The notes below the pieces were generated by a model. It had not been told where the DNA came from. It was given only the letters and a program-made list of their open reading frames with translations, and did no database searches. The position numbers were made by a program, and so were the translations under genes. 64,000 nucleotides of DNA, from the NCBI RefSeq assembly GCF_006152115.1, contig NZ_VDFU01000001.1, forward strand, positions 62,001 to 126,000. Reading direction: 5' to 3'. Source of the stretch: Rubellimicrobium rubrum. Lineage in GTDB: Bacteria > Pseudomonadota > Alphaproteobacteria > Rhodobacterales > Rhodobacteraceae. Positions 9,110-18,691 of this stretch are shown here, piece after piece (the stretch's first letter is position 1; each line of letters begins with the position of its first letter).

Positions 9110-10586
9110 GGTGCGTGCCGGCCGCAGCCCCGCGGCCGAAGCGGAGCTCCCGAGGGACTACATCGAGGATCTGCTGGATGAAGGCCGCCTGATCGGCCGC
9201 TATCGTCGCTGGAAGGGGCTCGCGACACCCGACGAGTTGTGGGAGTTGATCTCGGAGGTCGAAGCGCTGCCGCCGCCCCGGCAGATCGGGCATCCGGCCG
9301 TCGTCAAGCTTCTCAGGGTCGTGGGACAGTGCGGAACCGAGATCCCGTTCTCGATTCTGGCACGGCTCAAGGAGGGGTGGGATCCGTGCCGACCCAGCAA
9401 GGCCGACAGACGGAACACCTTCGGCCTGATCCTCCTGTCGGTGATCCTCGTGTTCATGACAGGAGCCTTGACCAACGTTTACAACAAGGGCGCCTCCCTG
9501 CTGGCCGAGTTGGAGCAGTTGGCGCCCGCGGAAAGCCAGCAATCCTACAACAGGCTGCTTCGGAGCATGCTGCAAGCTCGGTCCCAGATGGATGCGGCGA
9601 CGCTGCTCGACGCGGAGCGGCTGCAGCAGCCGGCCAGCCCCCCGGGCATGACCGAAGCGCAGGTCATGCAAGGCGGGGCGCCCGGCCTTACCACCAGCGC
9701 ACAATTCGATCTGGCACGAAACGTCTATTACGAGACTGAGACCGAGCTGTCGGCGCTCAGCCGGCAGGCTCTCCACCTCCAGCAGAGGGCGATCACTTAT
9801 TCCCGCCTGGAGGCGCCCTTCGCGATCCCTGGCTCGAAGCTCATCCGGTGCAATCTTGCTCGCGCCCGTCATTACGCATCGAAGCTGGTCGATTGGGATG
9901 CGGAACGGTCACTGTTCCTTCTCACCAATTGCAGCACGGGGCTGGCTTTGGGGGACGGGTCGTTCGAACAGGCCTACTCGAGCGCACCCCAACTTCTTTC
10001 GGCGGACTCGACCTGCCTTGGCCGGTCGGGCGGAGAGCCCGCAGCGGTTTCAAGGAACGCATTTGGGGAGGTCTCACCCTCACCCTCTCTCAATTATGCG
10101 AAAGCCTTGACAGATCTGGCCCAGGAATTGACTCGCTGCCGGGTGACCTCGTTCATGCCCGTGGATTTCCCGTCCATCACGGCGCTCTCGAATGACGTCA
10201 GGGATGCCCTGACCCCGCTGGGGCTACTGTTCCTGCCGGCCCTGTACGGGGCCATCGGCGCGATCCTGTCGCTCATGCGGGTCGTCATCGAGCCTCTGAC
10301 CCCGACCCCGAAGGCACCCACCATGTTCCACCGGATTGCGTTCGGGGCAGCCGCAGGCATCGTGCTCATCTGGTTCATCACGCCTGACATGCTTGTCGGC
10401 ACCCAGGTGGCCGATATCGGGCTCTCGCTGTTCGGCCTCACGTTCCTGGTCGGCTTCAGCCTGGACTTCTTCCTGAGCATCCTGGACCGCTTCGTCTTCG
10501 TCTCGACGTCCAGCTTCGCCAGGATGGGGGACCGGACGACCAAGGATGGCACCAACGCCCCCTCGGGACGCGCGGCCCAGACCTGA
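9087..10586 (+). CDS. Membrane protein of unknown function
   Basis: A very strong Shine-Dalgarno (GGAGGTGAT, from 9077) lies 5 nt before TTG 9087, so I favour that start; GTG 9081 would sit on the ribosome site itself. The ~499-residue product has a charged N-terminal region of ~110 residues, one helix near residues 112-135, a long polar stretch of ~230 residues with predicted helical character, then three or four helices in the last 130 residues ([35 protein letters not shown]). The layout of a large extracytoplasmic loop between membrane anchors suggests an envelope sensor or scaffold, but I recognise no domain. It overlaps the small secreted protein gene. Confidence 0.75.
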   Translation: MFQVFWDRVRAGRSPAAEAELPRDYIEDLLDEGRLIGRYRRWKGLATPDELWELISEVEALPPPRQIGHPAVVKLLRVVGQCGTEIPFSILARLKEGWDPCRPSKADRRNTFGLILLSVILVFMTGALTNVYNKGASLLAELEQLAPAESQQSYNRLLRSMLQARSQMDAATLLDAERLQQPASPPGMTEAQVMQGGAPGLTTSAQFDLARNVYYETETELSALSRQALHLQQRAITYSRLEAPFAIPGSKLIRCNLARARHYASKLVDWDAERSLFLLTNCSTGLALGDGSFEQAYSSAPQLLSADSTCLGRSGGEPAAVSRNAFGEVSPSPSLNYAKALTDLAQELTRCRVTSFMPVDFPSITALSNDVRDALTPLGLLFLPALYGAIGAILSLMRVVIEPLTPTPKAPTMFHRIAFGAAAGIVLIWFITPDMLVGTQVADIGLSLFGLTFLVGFSLDFFLSILDRFVFVSTSSFARMGDRTTKDGTNAPSGRAAQT

Positions 10587-10665
10587 GGATGGTGCGAACG
10601 GGAGCACAGGACTTCGGACCCACCGTCCGCTTGGTCGTGACGCCTCCCGCTCCTACATCCCATGC

Positions 10666-12078
10666 ATGACCCTGCACATCCCCTTCGACAACAGCTACGC
10701 CCGCCTGCCGGACCGGTTCTTCGTCCGTCAGGCGCCCGTCCCCGTCACCGCGCCCCGGCTGCTCGCCTTCAATGAGCCGTTGGCCGAGGAGCTGGGCCTT
10801 GATCCAGCGGCGCTCGCCTCGCCCGAGGGGCTGGCCATGCTGGCCGGCAACGCCGTGCCCGAGGGGGCCGAGCCCTTGGCGCAGGCCTATGCCGGGCACC
10901 AGTTCGGCGGCTGGAACCCGCAACTCGGCGACGGGCGGGCGATCCTGCTGGGCGAGGTCATGGACCGCGGGGGCCGGCGGCGCGACATCCAACTCAAGGG
11001 TGCGGGGCGCACGCCGTTCTCGCGCATGGGGGACGGGCGGGCCTGGGTCGGCCCGGTCCTGCGCGAGTTCGTGGTGTCCGAAGCCATGCATGCCATGGGC
11101 GTCCCCACCACCCGCGCCTTGTCCGCCGTCGCGACCGGAGAGACGATCCGGCGCGAGCGGGCCTATCCGGGGGCGGTGCTGGCCCGCGTCGCCTCCAGCC
11201 ATATCCGTGTCGGCACGTTCCAGTACTTCTACGCCCGCAACGACATGGAGGCGCTGGTCGCGCTGACCGAGCATGTCCTGCAGCGCCACTACCCCGAGGC
11301 CGACGGGGCCATGGGCCTGCTTCGCGCCGTGGTGGATCGGCAGGCGCGGCTGGTGGCGCAGTGGATGTCGCTGGGCTTCATCCATGGCGTGATGAACACC
11401 GACAACATGGCCGTATCGGGCGAGACCATCGACTACGGCCCCTGCGCCTTCATGGACGCCTATCACCCGGATACGGTGTTCTCGTCCATCGACGCCCATG
11501 GACGCTACGCCTATCGCCAGCAGCCACAAGTGGCGGCCTGGAACCTGGCGCAACTGGCCACGGCGCTGCTGCCGCTGATGGGCAACGAGGCCGCCATCCC
11601 CGAAGCGACCGAGGTCGTGCAAGGTCTGGCGGGGACCTATGCCGAGGAATGGACACGGCGCTTTGCCGCGAAGCTGGGGCTGAGCGCCGAGGACCCGGAC
11701 GTGCAGCCGCTCGCGACGCGCCTTCTGGACCAGATGGCCGCGACAGGGGCGGACTTCACCATCACGTTCCGCGCGCTGGCCGAGGGCGCCGAGGCTCCTG
11801 TCGATCTGGCCGCGCAGCTCGCTTATCAGGAGTGGCTCAACGACTGGGAGGCGAAGAACCCCGACCGCACGGCCATGCGCCGCGCCAACCCCGCGATCAT
11901 CCCGCGCAACCACCGCGTCGAGGCGATGATCGAGGCCGCCGTCGCGGGCGACCTCGGGCCGCTGGAGGAGTTGCGGGCGGCGCTGGCTGATCCCTTCGAG
12001 CCCGACGCGCGGTTCGATCACCTTCGCTCGTCGCCGGAAGAGGACGAGAAGGTGCTGCAGACCTTCTGCGGCACCTGA
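10666..12078 (+). CDS. selO: Protein adenylyltransferase SelO (YdiU/UPF0061)
   Basis: The ATG at 10666 starts a 470-residue SelO, the usual bacterial length. The start shows the family opening ([13 protein letters not shown]), followed by the [20 protein letters not shown] motif, the [11 protein letters not shown] region and, near residue 245, H-G-V-M-N-T-D-N with the Asp/Asn pair that binds metal. SelO is a pseudokinase that binds ATP inverted and transfers AMP to Ser, Thr or Tyr of target proteins, and is linked to oxidative stress. Bacterial forms such as this lack the selenocysteine of mitochondrial SelO; here the C-terminus ends F-C-G-T. Confidence 0.94.
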   Translation: MTLHIPFDNSYARLPDRFFVRQAPVPVTAPRLLAFNEPLAEELGLDPAALASPEGLAMLAGNAVPEGAEPLAQAYAGHQFGGWNPQLGDGRAILLGEVMDRGGRRRDIQLKGAGRTPFSRMGDGRAWVGPVLREFVVSEAMHAMGVPTTRALSAVATGETIRRERAYPGAVLARVASSHIRVGTFQYFYARNDMEALVALTEHVLQRHYPEADGAMGLLRAVVDRQARLVAQWMSLGFIHGVMNTDNMAVSGETIDYGPCAFMDAYHPDTVFSSIDAHGRYAYRQQPQVAAWNLAQLATALLPLMGNEAAIPEATEVVQGLAGTYAEEWTRRFAAKLGLSAEDPDVQPLATRLLDQMAATGADFTITFRALAEGAEAPVDLAAQLAYQEWLNDWEAKNPDRTAMRRANPAIIPRNHRVEAMIEAAVAGDLGPLEELRAALADPFEPDARFDHLRSSPEEDEKVLQTFCGT

Positions 12079-12097
12079 GCCATCCATCGGACACGCG

Positions 12098-12123
12098 AAA
12101 GGCCGGGAGCGATCCCGGCCTTT
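12098..12123. terminator. Bidirectional terminator between selO and the cyclophilin pair
   Basis: An 11-bp perfect stem, AAAGGCCGGGA and TCCCGGCCTTT, is closed by a GCGA tetraloop between two convergent genes. The A and T ends provide U-tails in both directions. Confidence 0.85.
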
Positions 12124-12147
12124 CTGCCTCACGTGAGGGCTGTGGCC

Positions 12148-12693
12148 CTATTCGGTGACGCGCACGGCGGCGATGCGGTCCGGGCTGTCCGGCACCTCGC
12201 CGTTCGAGCCGGTGCCCCGCTTGATCGCGTCCAGCACTTCGAGCCCTTCGGTCACCTGGCCCACGACGGTGTACTGGCCGTTCAGATGCGGCGCGTCGGC
12301 GAACATGATGAAGAACTGCGAGTTGGCGCTGTTCGGGTCCGAGCTGCGGGCCATCCCCACGACGCCACGCGCGAAGGGCTGGTCCGAGAACTCGGCCGGG
12401 AGGTCGGGGAGGTCGGAGCCGCCGGTCCCGACCGAGGCGTAGTCAGCGCCCTCCTTGCCATACTGGACATCGCCGGTCTGGGCCATGAAGCCCTCGATTA
12501 CCCGGTGGAAGGCCACGCCGTCATAGGCGCCCTGGTTTGCCAGCTCGACGATGCGGGCGACGTTCTGCGGCGCCACGTCCTCGAGCAGGTCGATGCTGAT
12601 CGTCCCGTTCGCCTCGCCGGCCACGTCGATCTCGAGGCCCGTGGCCAAAGCCGGGCTGGCCGTCAGGGCGAGGAGGATGGCAAGTCGCTTCAT
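12148..12693 (-). CDS. Cyclophilin-type peptidylprolyl isomerase, exported
   Basis: A 181-residue cyclophilin with an N-terminal signal peptide (M-K-R-L-A-I-L-L-A-L-T-A-S-P-A-L-A, cleavage likely after A-L-A), so it probably acts in the periplasm. Core motifs include V-A-F-H-R-V-I-E-G-F-M-A-Q-T-G-D with the catalytic Arg, the S-A-N-S-Q-F-F-I-M-F segment and L-N-G-Q-Y-T-V-V-G-Q-V. It isomerises proline peptide bonds during folding. Its ATG overlaps the stop of the next upstream gene by 4 nt (ATGA), so translation is coupled to a cytoplasmic homologue. The pair looks like a tandem duplication in which one copy gained or lost a signal sequence. Confidence 0.92.
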   Translation of the reverse strand: MKRLAILLALTASPALATGLEIDVAGEANGTISIDLLEDVAPQNVARIVELANQGAYDGVAFHRVIEGFMAQTGDVQYGKEGADYASVGTGGSDLPDLPAEFSDQPFARGVVGMARSSDPNSANSQFFIMFADAPHLNGQYTVVGQVTEGLEVLDAIKRGTGSNGEVPDSPDRIAAVRVTE

Positions 12694-13217
12694 GAGTTCT
12701 CTCCGGTCTGCTGGTCGTCGGCGGCCACGCGCACGCGGATCATGCGGTCGGGGTTCTGGGGCGGCTCGCCACGGGCGATCTTGTCCACATGCTCCATGCC
12801 CGAGAGCACGCGGCCATAGACCGTGTACTGCCCGTTCAGGAAGCTGTTGTCCTTGAAGTTGATGAAGAACTGGCTGTTGGCGCTGTTGGGGTTGGACGAC
12901 CGGGCCGCACCGATCGAGCCCCGGTCATGCGGGAGCTTGGAGAACTCGGCGGGAAGGTCCGGCAGGTCCGATCCGCCCGTCCCGGCACGGCGGATGTTGA
13001 AGTTGTTCTCCATGTTGCCGTTTTCCACGTCGCCGGTCTGGGCCATGAAGCCCTCGATCACGCGGTGGAAGGCCACGTTGTCGTATTTGCCGGCGCGGGC
13101 CAGCTCCTTCATGCGCTGGGTGTGCTGGGGCGCGACGTCCGGCAGCAGCTCGATCACCACGGGCCCGTCCTTGAGCTCTATGATGATGGTGTTCTCCGGG
13201 TCTTTGATGTCGGCCAT
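12690..13217 (-). CDS. Cyclophilin-type peptidylprolyl isomerase, cytoplasmic
   Basis: A 175-residue cyclophilin with no signal peptide (M-A-D-I-K-D-P-E-N-T-I-I-I-E-L). The start at 13217 is supported by GGAGGG upstream and by the conserved N-terminus; the longer frame reaching 14258 runs antisense through pgk and is not coding. It keeps the family residues: F-H-R-V-I-E-G-F-M-A-Q-T-G-D, Q-F-F-I-N-F and G-Q-Y-T-V-Y-G-R-V. Compared with its exported neighbour it has an insertion E-N-G-N-M-E-N-N-F-N-I-R-R near the active-site loop. First gene of a two-gene operon, divergent from pgk across 125 nt. Confidence 0.93.
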   Translation of the reverse strand: MADIKDPENTIIIELKDGPVVIELLPDVAPQHTQRMKELARAGKYDNVAFHRVIEGFMAQTGDVENGNMENNFNIRRAGTGGSDLPDLPAEFSKLPHDRGSIGAARSSNPNSANSQFFINFKDNSFLNGQYTVYGRVLSGMEHVDKIARGEPPQNPDRMIRVRVAADDQQTGENS

Positions 13218-13342
13218 CGGGCCCTCCGTTCGTTCTGGACTGGCCCGTGATCTAGAGGCCCCCTGCCCCAAAGCCAATCCCGCCGTTGACCTCACGCCTT
13301 TGAGAGGCCACCTGTAGCGCTGCCAAATGGAGGATGCCGCGC

Positions 13343-14530
13343 ATGGCCTGGAGATCGCTTGAACAGATGGACCTGCGCGGCAAGCGCGTGCTGACCCGCG
13401 TGGACCTGAACGTCCCCGTGGAGGGCGGCCGCGTGACGGACGCCACCCGGATCGAGCGCATCGTGCCGACGGTGCGGGCGATCCTGGCCGGGGGCGGGAT
13501 GCCGATCTTGCTGGCGCATTTCGGCCGCCCGAAGGGACGGCCCGAGCCGTCCATGTCGCTTCGCCAGGTTCTCCCGGCTCTGGAGCAGGCCCTGGGGCAG
13601 CCGGTCGCCTTTGGCGAGAACTGTGTGGGTCCGCAGGCCGAGGCCGCCGTCGCCGCCATGAAGCCGGGCGACGTTCTTGTGCTGGAGAACACGCGGTTCC
13701 ATGCGGAGGAAGAGAAGAACGATCCGGCTTTCGCCGCAGCTCTGGCAAGGTTGGGCGACGTGTATTGCAACGACGCCTTTTCGGCGGCGCACCGGGCCCA
13801 TGCCTCGACAGAGGGAATCGCACGGCTGCTGCCCTCCTGCGCGGGGCTCCTGATGGCCGAGGAGTTGTCGGCGCTCGACCGCGCGCTTGGCAACCCCGAA
13901 CGGCCCGTGGTGGCCATCGTGGGCGGGTCCAAGGTGTCGACCAAGCTCGATCTTCTGGGGAACCTCGTGGAGAAGGTGAACCACCTCGTGATCGGCGGCG
14001 GCATGGCGAACACCTTTCTGTTCGCCCAGGGCTACCCGGTGGGCCATTCGCTGCACGAGCCCGATCTGGCGGAAACGGCGCGCGGGATCCTGGCCAAGGC
14101 CGAAGCGGCGGGCTGCGAGATCGTGCTGCCGCGCGACCTCGTGGTGGCCAAGGAGCTCGTGGAAGGCGCGACCGAGAGCTTTGCCTCGCCTCATGAATGC
14201 CCGGACGACGTGATGATCCTGGACGTGGGGCCGCAGACGGTGAGCTACGTGGACACATTGCTGCGTCAGGCCCGGACGCTGATCTGGAACGGCCCGGTCG
14301 GCGCCTTTGAGACCAAGCCCTTCGATGCTGGCACCCATGCGATCGCGCTCAAGGCCGCGGACCTTACGCGGGCTGGTGGGCTCGTGTCGGTGGCCGGGGG
14401 TGGCGATACGGTCGCGGCGCTCAACGACGCTGGGGTCGCGGACGACTTCACCTATGTGTCGAGCGCCGGCGGCGCCTTTCTGGAGTGGATGGAGGGCAAG
14501 GCCCTTCCGGGCGTCGCCGCGCTGGGGTGA
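13343..14530 (+). CDS. pgk: Phosphoglycerate kinase
   Basis: I choose ATG 13343, 9 nt after GGAGG; the ATG at 13334 would directly abut that site. The 395 residues match PGK length. The N-terminal domain carries the substrate-binding L-T-R-V-D-L-N-V-P (residues ~17-25) and [10 protein letters not shown]. The C-terminal domain has the nucleotide region G-G-S-K-V-S-T-K and G-G-G-D-T-V-A-A near residue 370. It interconverts 1,3-bisphosphoglycerate and 3-phosphoglycerate with ATP formation in the cytoplasm. It is followed 115 nt later by a class I aldolase gene, a lower-glycolysis grouping common in this group. Confidence 0.97.
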   Translation: MAWRSLEQMDLRGKRVLTRVDLNVPVEGGRVTDATRIERIVPTVRAILAGGGMPILLAHFGRPKGRPEPSMSLRQVLPALEQALGQPVAFGENCVGPQAEAAVAAMKPGDVLVLENTRFHAEEEKNDPAFAAALARLGDVYCNDAFSAAHRAHASTEGIARLLPSCAGLLMAEELSALDRALGNPERPVVAIVGGSKVSTKLDLLGNLVEKVNHLVIGGGMANTFLFAQGYPVGHSLHEPDLAETARGILAKAEAAGCEIVLPRDLVVAKELVEGATESFASPHECPDDVMILDVGPQTVSYVDTLLRQARTLIWNGPVGAFETKPFDAGTHAIALKAADLTRAGGLVSVAGGGDTVAALNDAGVADDFTYVSSAGGAFLEWMEGKALPGVAALG

Positions 14531-14645
14531 CGCGGTCCGGGGCAGTCGGCCACAGGGCCGTCGCCCCGTTAGCGCTGCCATACCATTGCCCCTTTCGCCC
14601 CTGCAGCATAACCCTTTCGCCATCCATCAACGTCGAGGCCGCGCC

Positions 14646-15566
14646 ATGACCATGACTTCCACCGTCCAATCGATCCTGAGGAACTACGAGGGTGAGAACC
14701 CCGGCGTGAAGACCAACCTGGCCCGGATGCTGATGCAGGGCCGCCTGGGCGGGACCGGCAAGATGGTCATCCTTCCGGTGGATCAGGGTTTTGAGCATGG
14801 CCCCGCGCGCAGCTTTGCCGTGAACGTGGATGCCTACGATCCGCACTACCACTATCAGCTTGCCATCGACGCGGGGCTGTCGGCCTATGCCGCGCCGCTC
14901 GGGCCGCTGGAGGCCGGGGCCGACACATTTGCCGGTCAGATCCCCACGATCCTCAAGGTGAACTCGTCGAACTCGCTCCTGCCCGCGGGCCCCAAGACCC
15001 AGGCCATCACCGCGACCGTGGACGACGCGCTCCGACTGGGCTGCGCGGCCATCGGCTTCACGATCTATCCCGGCTCTTCCCGGTCGCTCGACATGTTCGA
15101 GGACATTGCCGAAATGCGCAAGGAAGCCGCAGCCAAGGGCGTGGCTACCGTGATCTGGTCCTATCCGCGCGGCGAGGAACTGGACAGCAAGGGCGAGACC
15201 GCCGTCGACGTGACCGCCTATGCCGCCCATATCGCGGCGCTGCTCGGCGCGCACATCATCAAGGTCAAGCTGCCCACCGACCATGTGAGCCAGGCCGAGG
15301 CCAAGAAGGTCTATGACGCCCAGAAGATCGACGTGGCGACGCAAGGCGCTCGCGTGCGCCACATCGTGCAGGCCTGCCTCGGCGGGCGTCGCGTCGTGGT
15401 GTTCTCGGGCGGGGCGGCCAAGGGCGAGGATTCGGTGATCCAGGACGCCCGCGACATCGCAGCGGGCGGCGGCAACGGCTCCATCATCGGGCGCAACGTC
15501 TTCCAGCGCCCGCGGGCCGAGGCGATCGCCCTGCTCGATCAGTTGGTCGGCATCTATCAGGGCTGA
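14646..15566 (+). CDS. fbaB: Class I fructose-bisphosphate aldolase (FbaB/DhnA type)
   Basis: The 306-residue product starts M-T-M-T-S-T-V-Q-S-I at 14646; a second ATG at 14652 is equally possible. The larger open frame upstream overlaps pgk and is not coding. Diagnostic segments are V-I-L-P-V-D-Q-G-F-E-H-G-P, A-I-G-F-T-I-Y-P-G-S and H-I-I-K-V-K-L-P, whose Lys is the Schiff-base candidate, plus I-I-G-R-N-V-F-Q-R at the phosphate-binding end. This is the archaeal-type class I aldolase, metal-independent, cleaving fructose 1,6-bisphosphate to triose phosphates or running in reverse. No class II aldolase is in the window. Confidence 0.93.
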   Translation: MTMTSTVQSILRNYEGENPGVKTNLARMLMQGRLGGTGKMVILPVDQGFEHGPARSFAVNVDAYDPHYHYQLAIDAGLSAYAAPLGPLEAGADTFAGQIPTILKVNSSNSLLPAGPKTQAITATVDDALRLGCAAIGFTIYPGSSRSLDMFEDIAEMRKEAAAKGVATVIWSYPRGEELDSKGETAVDVTAYAAHIAALLGAHIIKVKLPTDHVSQAEAKKVYDAQKIDVATQGARVRHIVQACLGGRRVVVFSGGAAKGEDSVIQDARDIAAGGGNGSIIGRNVFQRPRAEAIALLDQLVGIYQG

Positions 15567-15628
15567 CGGAGCGACGGCTCTGGCGTTCTCCTCGGCGGAA
15601 ATCGTTAGAGCTTTAATGAATTGTGGCC

Positions 15629-15652
15629 CAGGCGCCCCGCAGAGGGCGCCTG
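15629..15652 (+). terminator. Hairpin after the aldolase gene
   Basis: CAGGCGCCC (15629-15637) pairs with GGGCGCCTG (15644-15652) with a 6-nt loop, 63 nt after the aldolase stop. The following bases are not T-rich, so termination may be weak or factor-aided. Confidence 0.55.
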
Positions 15653-15739
15653 TTCCGGATAACTCTCGCCAAACCTGACAGTATCGGGCAAGTTGACGGC
15701 ATGCGCCCGGAAGAGGCGCACGGGCAGTGAGGGCCACAG

Positions 15740-16039
15740 ATGATCCGCAGCACGCGCAGGCCGTTGGGCACCCTGGCCTATATCGGGGGCATGAGCCTCC
15801 TGGGCCTTTATTTCGTCTTTGCCGCCATTCAGGGCGATTATGGCATCTTTCGGCGCGCCGAGATCGACGCCGAGGCGCTGCAGGTCAAGGTGCAGCTCGC
15901 CTCCATGTCCGAGGACGTGGCGCGGCTGGAGAACCTCACCCGTCGTCTGTCGGACGACTACCTGGATCTCGACCTCCTGGATCAGCAGGCGCGCGACGTG
16001 CTGGGCCTGATCCGGCCCGACGAGATCGTCATCCGCTGA
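15740..16039 (+). CDS. ftsB: Septum formation initiator (FtsB/DivIC family)
   Basis: A 99-residue single-pass inner-membrane protein: a short cytoplasmic tail, one helix (about residues 10-30), then a coiled coil (about 35-75) with A-L-Q-V-K-V-Q-L-A-S-M-S-E-D-V-A-R-L heptads. The C-terminus has L-D-L-L-D-Q-Q-A-R-D-V-L-G-L-I-R-P-D-E-I-V-I, the pattern of FtsB/DivIC proteins, which link early and late divisome proteins with FtsL and FtsQ. It lies between the aldolase and the PDH operon, a placement I know from other alphaproteobacteria. Confidence 0.9.
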   Translation: MIRSTRRPLGTLAYIGGMSLLGLYFVFAAIQGDYGIFRRAEIDAEALQVKVQLASMSEDVARLENLTRRLSDDYLDLDLLDQQARDVLGLIRPDEIVIR

Positions 16040-16163
16040 TCGTTCGGGTCCAAGGCTGGGGGGTTCTTGCCGCGCTGCGGCGAGGACGGGGCCTCGCCAA
16101 GGGGGTCAGTGTCCGCTAAGTCGTCTCCGAGAATACGACCAAGGTCGAGGCAGGAGACACGAC

Positions 16164-17183
16164 ATGGCCACCGCGACAGCCGCGCAGACCGCTCAGCCCG
16201 CCGCCGAGTCCGCCCCCATCCCGAACGTCTCGAAGGATGAACTGATCAAGTTCTACCGCGAGATGCTGCTGATCCGCCGCTTCGAGGAGAAGGCGGGACA
16301 GCTTTATGGGATGGGCCTGATCGGCGGCTTCTGCCACCTTTACATCGGCCAGGAAGCCGTCGTCGTGGGCCTCGAGGCCGCGACCGAGGAAGGGGACAAG
16401 CGCGTCACGTCCTACCGTGACCACGGGCACATGCTGGCCTGCGGCATGGATGCCAGGGGCGTGATGGCCGAGCTCACGGGCCGCGAGGGGGGCTACTCCA
16501 AGGGCAAGGGCGGCTCCATGCACATGTTCAGCAAGGAGCGGCACTTCTACGGCGGGCATGGCATCGTCGCGGCGCAGGTGCCCATCGGCGCGGGCCTCGC
16601 CTTTGCCGACAAGTACTTGGGCAACGGCCGGGTGACCTTCGCCTATTTCGGTGATGGCGCCGCCAACCAGGGCCAGGTCTATGAGGCCTACAACATGGCC
16701 CAGCTCTGGGCCCTGCCGGTCGTTTTTGTCATCGAGAACAACCAGTACGCCATGGGCACCTCGGTCAAGCGGAGCACCATGTCGCGCACCTATTGGGAGC
16801 GTGGCGCCGCTTACGGGATCGCGGGCGAGGAAGTGGACGGGATGGACGTCCTGGCGGTCAAGGCCGCCGGTCAGCGGGCGGTGGAGCACTGCCGCTCGGG
16901 CGCGGGCCCCTACATCCTCGAGGTCAAGACCTACCGCTACCGCGGCCACTCCATGTCGGACCCGGCCAAGTACCGGACCCGCGAGGAAGTGCAGAAGATG
17001 AAGGAGGAGCGCGACCCGATCGAGCATGTCCGCTCCATGCTTCTGACCGGCAATCACGCCACCGAGGACGATCTCAAGGCCATCGACCGCGAGATCAAGG
17101 AGATCGTGAACGAGGCCGCCGAGTTCTCCAAGGAGAGCCCGGAGCCCGACGTGAGCGAGCTCTGGACCGACATCGTCGCCTGA
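16164..17183 (+). CDS. pdhA: Pyruvate dehydrogenase E1 component, alpha subunit
   Basis: A 339-residue ThDP-dependent E1 alpha. After a ~22-residue Ala/Pro-rich N-terminus come the core motifs: L-L-I-R-R-F-E-E-K, the G-G-F-C-H-L-Y-I-G-Q-E-A region, and the ThDP/Mg motif G-D-G-A-A-N-Q-G-Q at about residue 163, ending in E-N-N-Q-Y-A-M-G-T. A later segment Y-R-Y-R-G-H-S-M-S-D-P holds the phosphorylation-loop equivalent. It decarboxylates pyruvate and passes the acetyl group to lipoamide. An AGGAGA site precedes the ATG. It is first in pdhA-pdhB-pdhC. E3 is not encoded here. Confidence 0.97.
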   Translation: MATATAAQTAQPAAESAPIPNVSKDELIKFYREMLLIRRFEEKAGQLYGMGLIGGFCHLYIGQEAVVVGLEAATEEGDKRVTSYRDHGHMLACGMDARGVMAELTGREGGYSKGKGGSMHMFSKERHFYGGHGIVAAQVPIGAGLAFADKYLGNGRVTFAYFGDGAANQGQVYEAYNMAQLWALPVVFVIENNQYAMGTSVKRSTMSRTYWERGAAYGIAGEEVDGMDVLAVKAAGQRAVEHCRSGAGPYILEVKTYRYRGHSMSDPAKYRTREEVQKMKEERDPIEHVRSMLLTGNHATEDDLKAIDREIKEIVNEAAEFSKESPEPDVSELWTDIVA

Positions 17184-17204
17184 ACGATCAGCCAAGGTAC
17201 AAGT

Positions 17205-18677
17205 ATGGCCACCAATATCCTGATGCCTGCCCTTTCCCCGACCATGGAGGAAGGCACGCTTGCCCGCTGGCTCAAGAAAGAGGGTGATGCGGTCAAGTCC
17301 GGCGACATCCTTGCCGAGATCGAGACCGACAAGGCCACGATGGAATTCGAGGCCGTCGACGAGGGCATCCTCGGCAAGATCCTCGTGTCTGAGGGGACCG
17401 AGGGCGTGAAGGTCAACGCACCGATCGCCGTGCTGCTGGCCGAGGGCGAGGACGCCTCGGCCGCCGTGCCTTCGGGCGGGCTGGGCTCGGCGGACCCCGA
17501 GGACCGCGCCAACCTCGACCAGGCCCCGGTCGGCGACATCGCCGGAACCGGCGACTCGCCCACCACGGCCGAGAAGAAGATGGCCGACCCGATGGCAGAG
17601 GCTCCCGTGCCCGCGACCCCGGCGTCGTTGGTGACGCAGAGCGGCAACGGGCAGTGGTCCGCCGACAGGCTCAGCGACGTGCCCGAGGGCACGGCCACCA
17701 AGACCATGACCGTCCGCGAGGCGCTGCGCGAGGCCATGTCCGAGGAGATGCGCCGCGACGAGACGGTCTTCCTCATGGGCGAGGAGGTCGGGGAGTATCA
17801 GGGCGCCTACAAGATCTCCCAGGGGATGCTGGACGAGTTCGGCCCCCGGCGGGTCATCGACACGCCGATCACCGAGCACGGCTTCGCGGGGATCGGGGTC
17901 GGCGCGGCCTTTGGCGGGCTGCGCCCCATCGTGGAGTTCATGACCTTCAACTTCGCCATGCAGGCGATGGACCACCTGATCAACTCGGCGGCCAAGACGC
18001 TGTACATGTCCGGCGGCCAGATGGGCTGCCCCATCGTGTTCCGCGGCCCCAACGGCGCGGCGGCCCGCGTGGCGGCCCAGCACAGCCAGGACTTCGCCGC
18101 CTGGTTCATGCAGGTGCCCGGCCTGCGCGTGGTCATGCCTTATTCGGCTTCGGACGCGAAGGGCCTGATGAAGACGGCGATCCGCGACCCGAACCCGGTG
18201 ATCTTCCTGGAGAACGAGATCCTGTACGGCCGGTCCTTCGAAGTGCCGGTCATGGACGACTTCACCATCCCCTTCGGCAAGGCCAAGGTCGAGCGGGTGG
18301 GCAAGGACGTCACCATCGTCAGCTTCGGCATCGGCATGACCTATGCGCTTCAGGCCGCCGAGGAGTTGGGCAAGCAAGGCATCGAGGCCGAGGTCATCAA
18401 CCTGCGGTCTCTGCGCCCCCTCGACCTGCCCACGGTGCTGGAGTCGGTGCGGAAGACCAACCGCTGCGTAACGGTCGAGGAAGGCTGGCCGCAGGGGTCG
18501 GTCGGCTCGTATCTCGGCTCCCAGATCATGCGCGAGGCGTTCGACTTCCTGGATGCGCCGGTGATCTCGCTCACGGGCAAGGACGTGCCGATGCCCTATG
18601 CGGCGAACCTCGAGAAGCTCGCCCTTGTCACGGTGCCCGAGGTGATCGACGCCGTGAAACAAGTCACCTACCGCTGA
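17205..18677 (+). CDS. pdhB: Pyruvate dehydrogenase E1 component, beta subunit with N-terminal lipoyl domain
   Basis: A 490-residue fusion. Residues 1-80 form a biotinyl/lipoyl domain with the lipoylation Lys at 43 (E-T-D-K-A-T-M-E). A Pro/Ala-rich linker of ~85 residues follows, then the E1 beta core from residue ~168 ([15 protein letters not shown]), with [12 protein letters not shown] and D-T-P-I-T-E-H-G-F. The lipoyl domain on E1 beta is an alphaproteobacterial trait and gives the complex extra swinging arms. The gene starts 22 nt after pdhA. The lipoyl segment is almost identical to the one that opens pdhC. Confidence 0.97.
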   Translation: MATNILMPALSPTMEEGTLARWLKKEGDAVKSGDILAEIETDKATMEFEAVDEGILGKILVSEGTEGVKVNAPIAVLLAEGEDASAAVPSGGLGSADPEDRANLDQAPVGDIAGTGDSPTTAEKKMADPMAEAPVPATPASLVTQSGNGQWSADRLSDVPEGTATKTMTVREALREAMSEEMRRDETVFLMGEEVGEYQGAYKISQGMLDEFGPRRVIDTPITEHGFAGIGVGAAFGGLRPIVEFMTFNFAMQAMDHLINSAAKTLYMSGGQMGCPIVFRGPNGAAARVAAQHSQDFAAWFMQVPGLRVVMPYSASDAKGLMKTAIRDPNPVIFLENEILYGRSFEVPVMDDFTIPFGKAKVERVGKDVTIVSFGIGMTYALQAAEELGKQGIEAEVINLRSLRPLDLPTVLESVRKTNRCVTVEEGWPQGSVGSYLGSQIMREAFDFLDAPVISLTGKDVPMPYAANLEKLALVTVPEVIDAVKQVTYR

Positions 18678-18691
18678 GGGAGGCCCGCGAC

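Noticed and set aside
16116-18662. 848-codon open frame opposite pdhA-pdhB
   Set aside because: Antisense of two well-identified genes, with histidine-rich composition and no motif.
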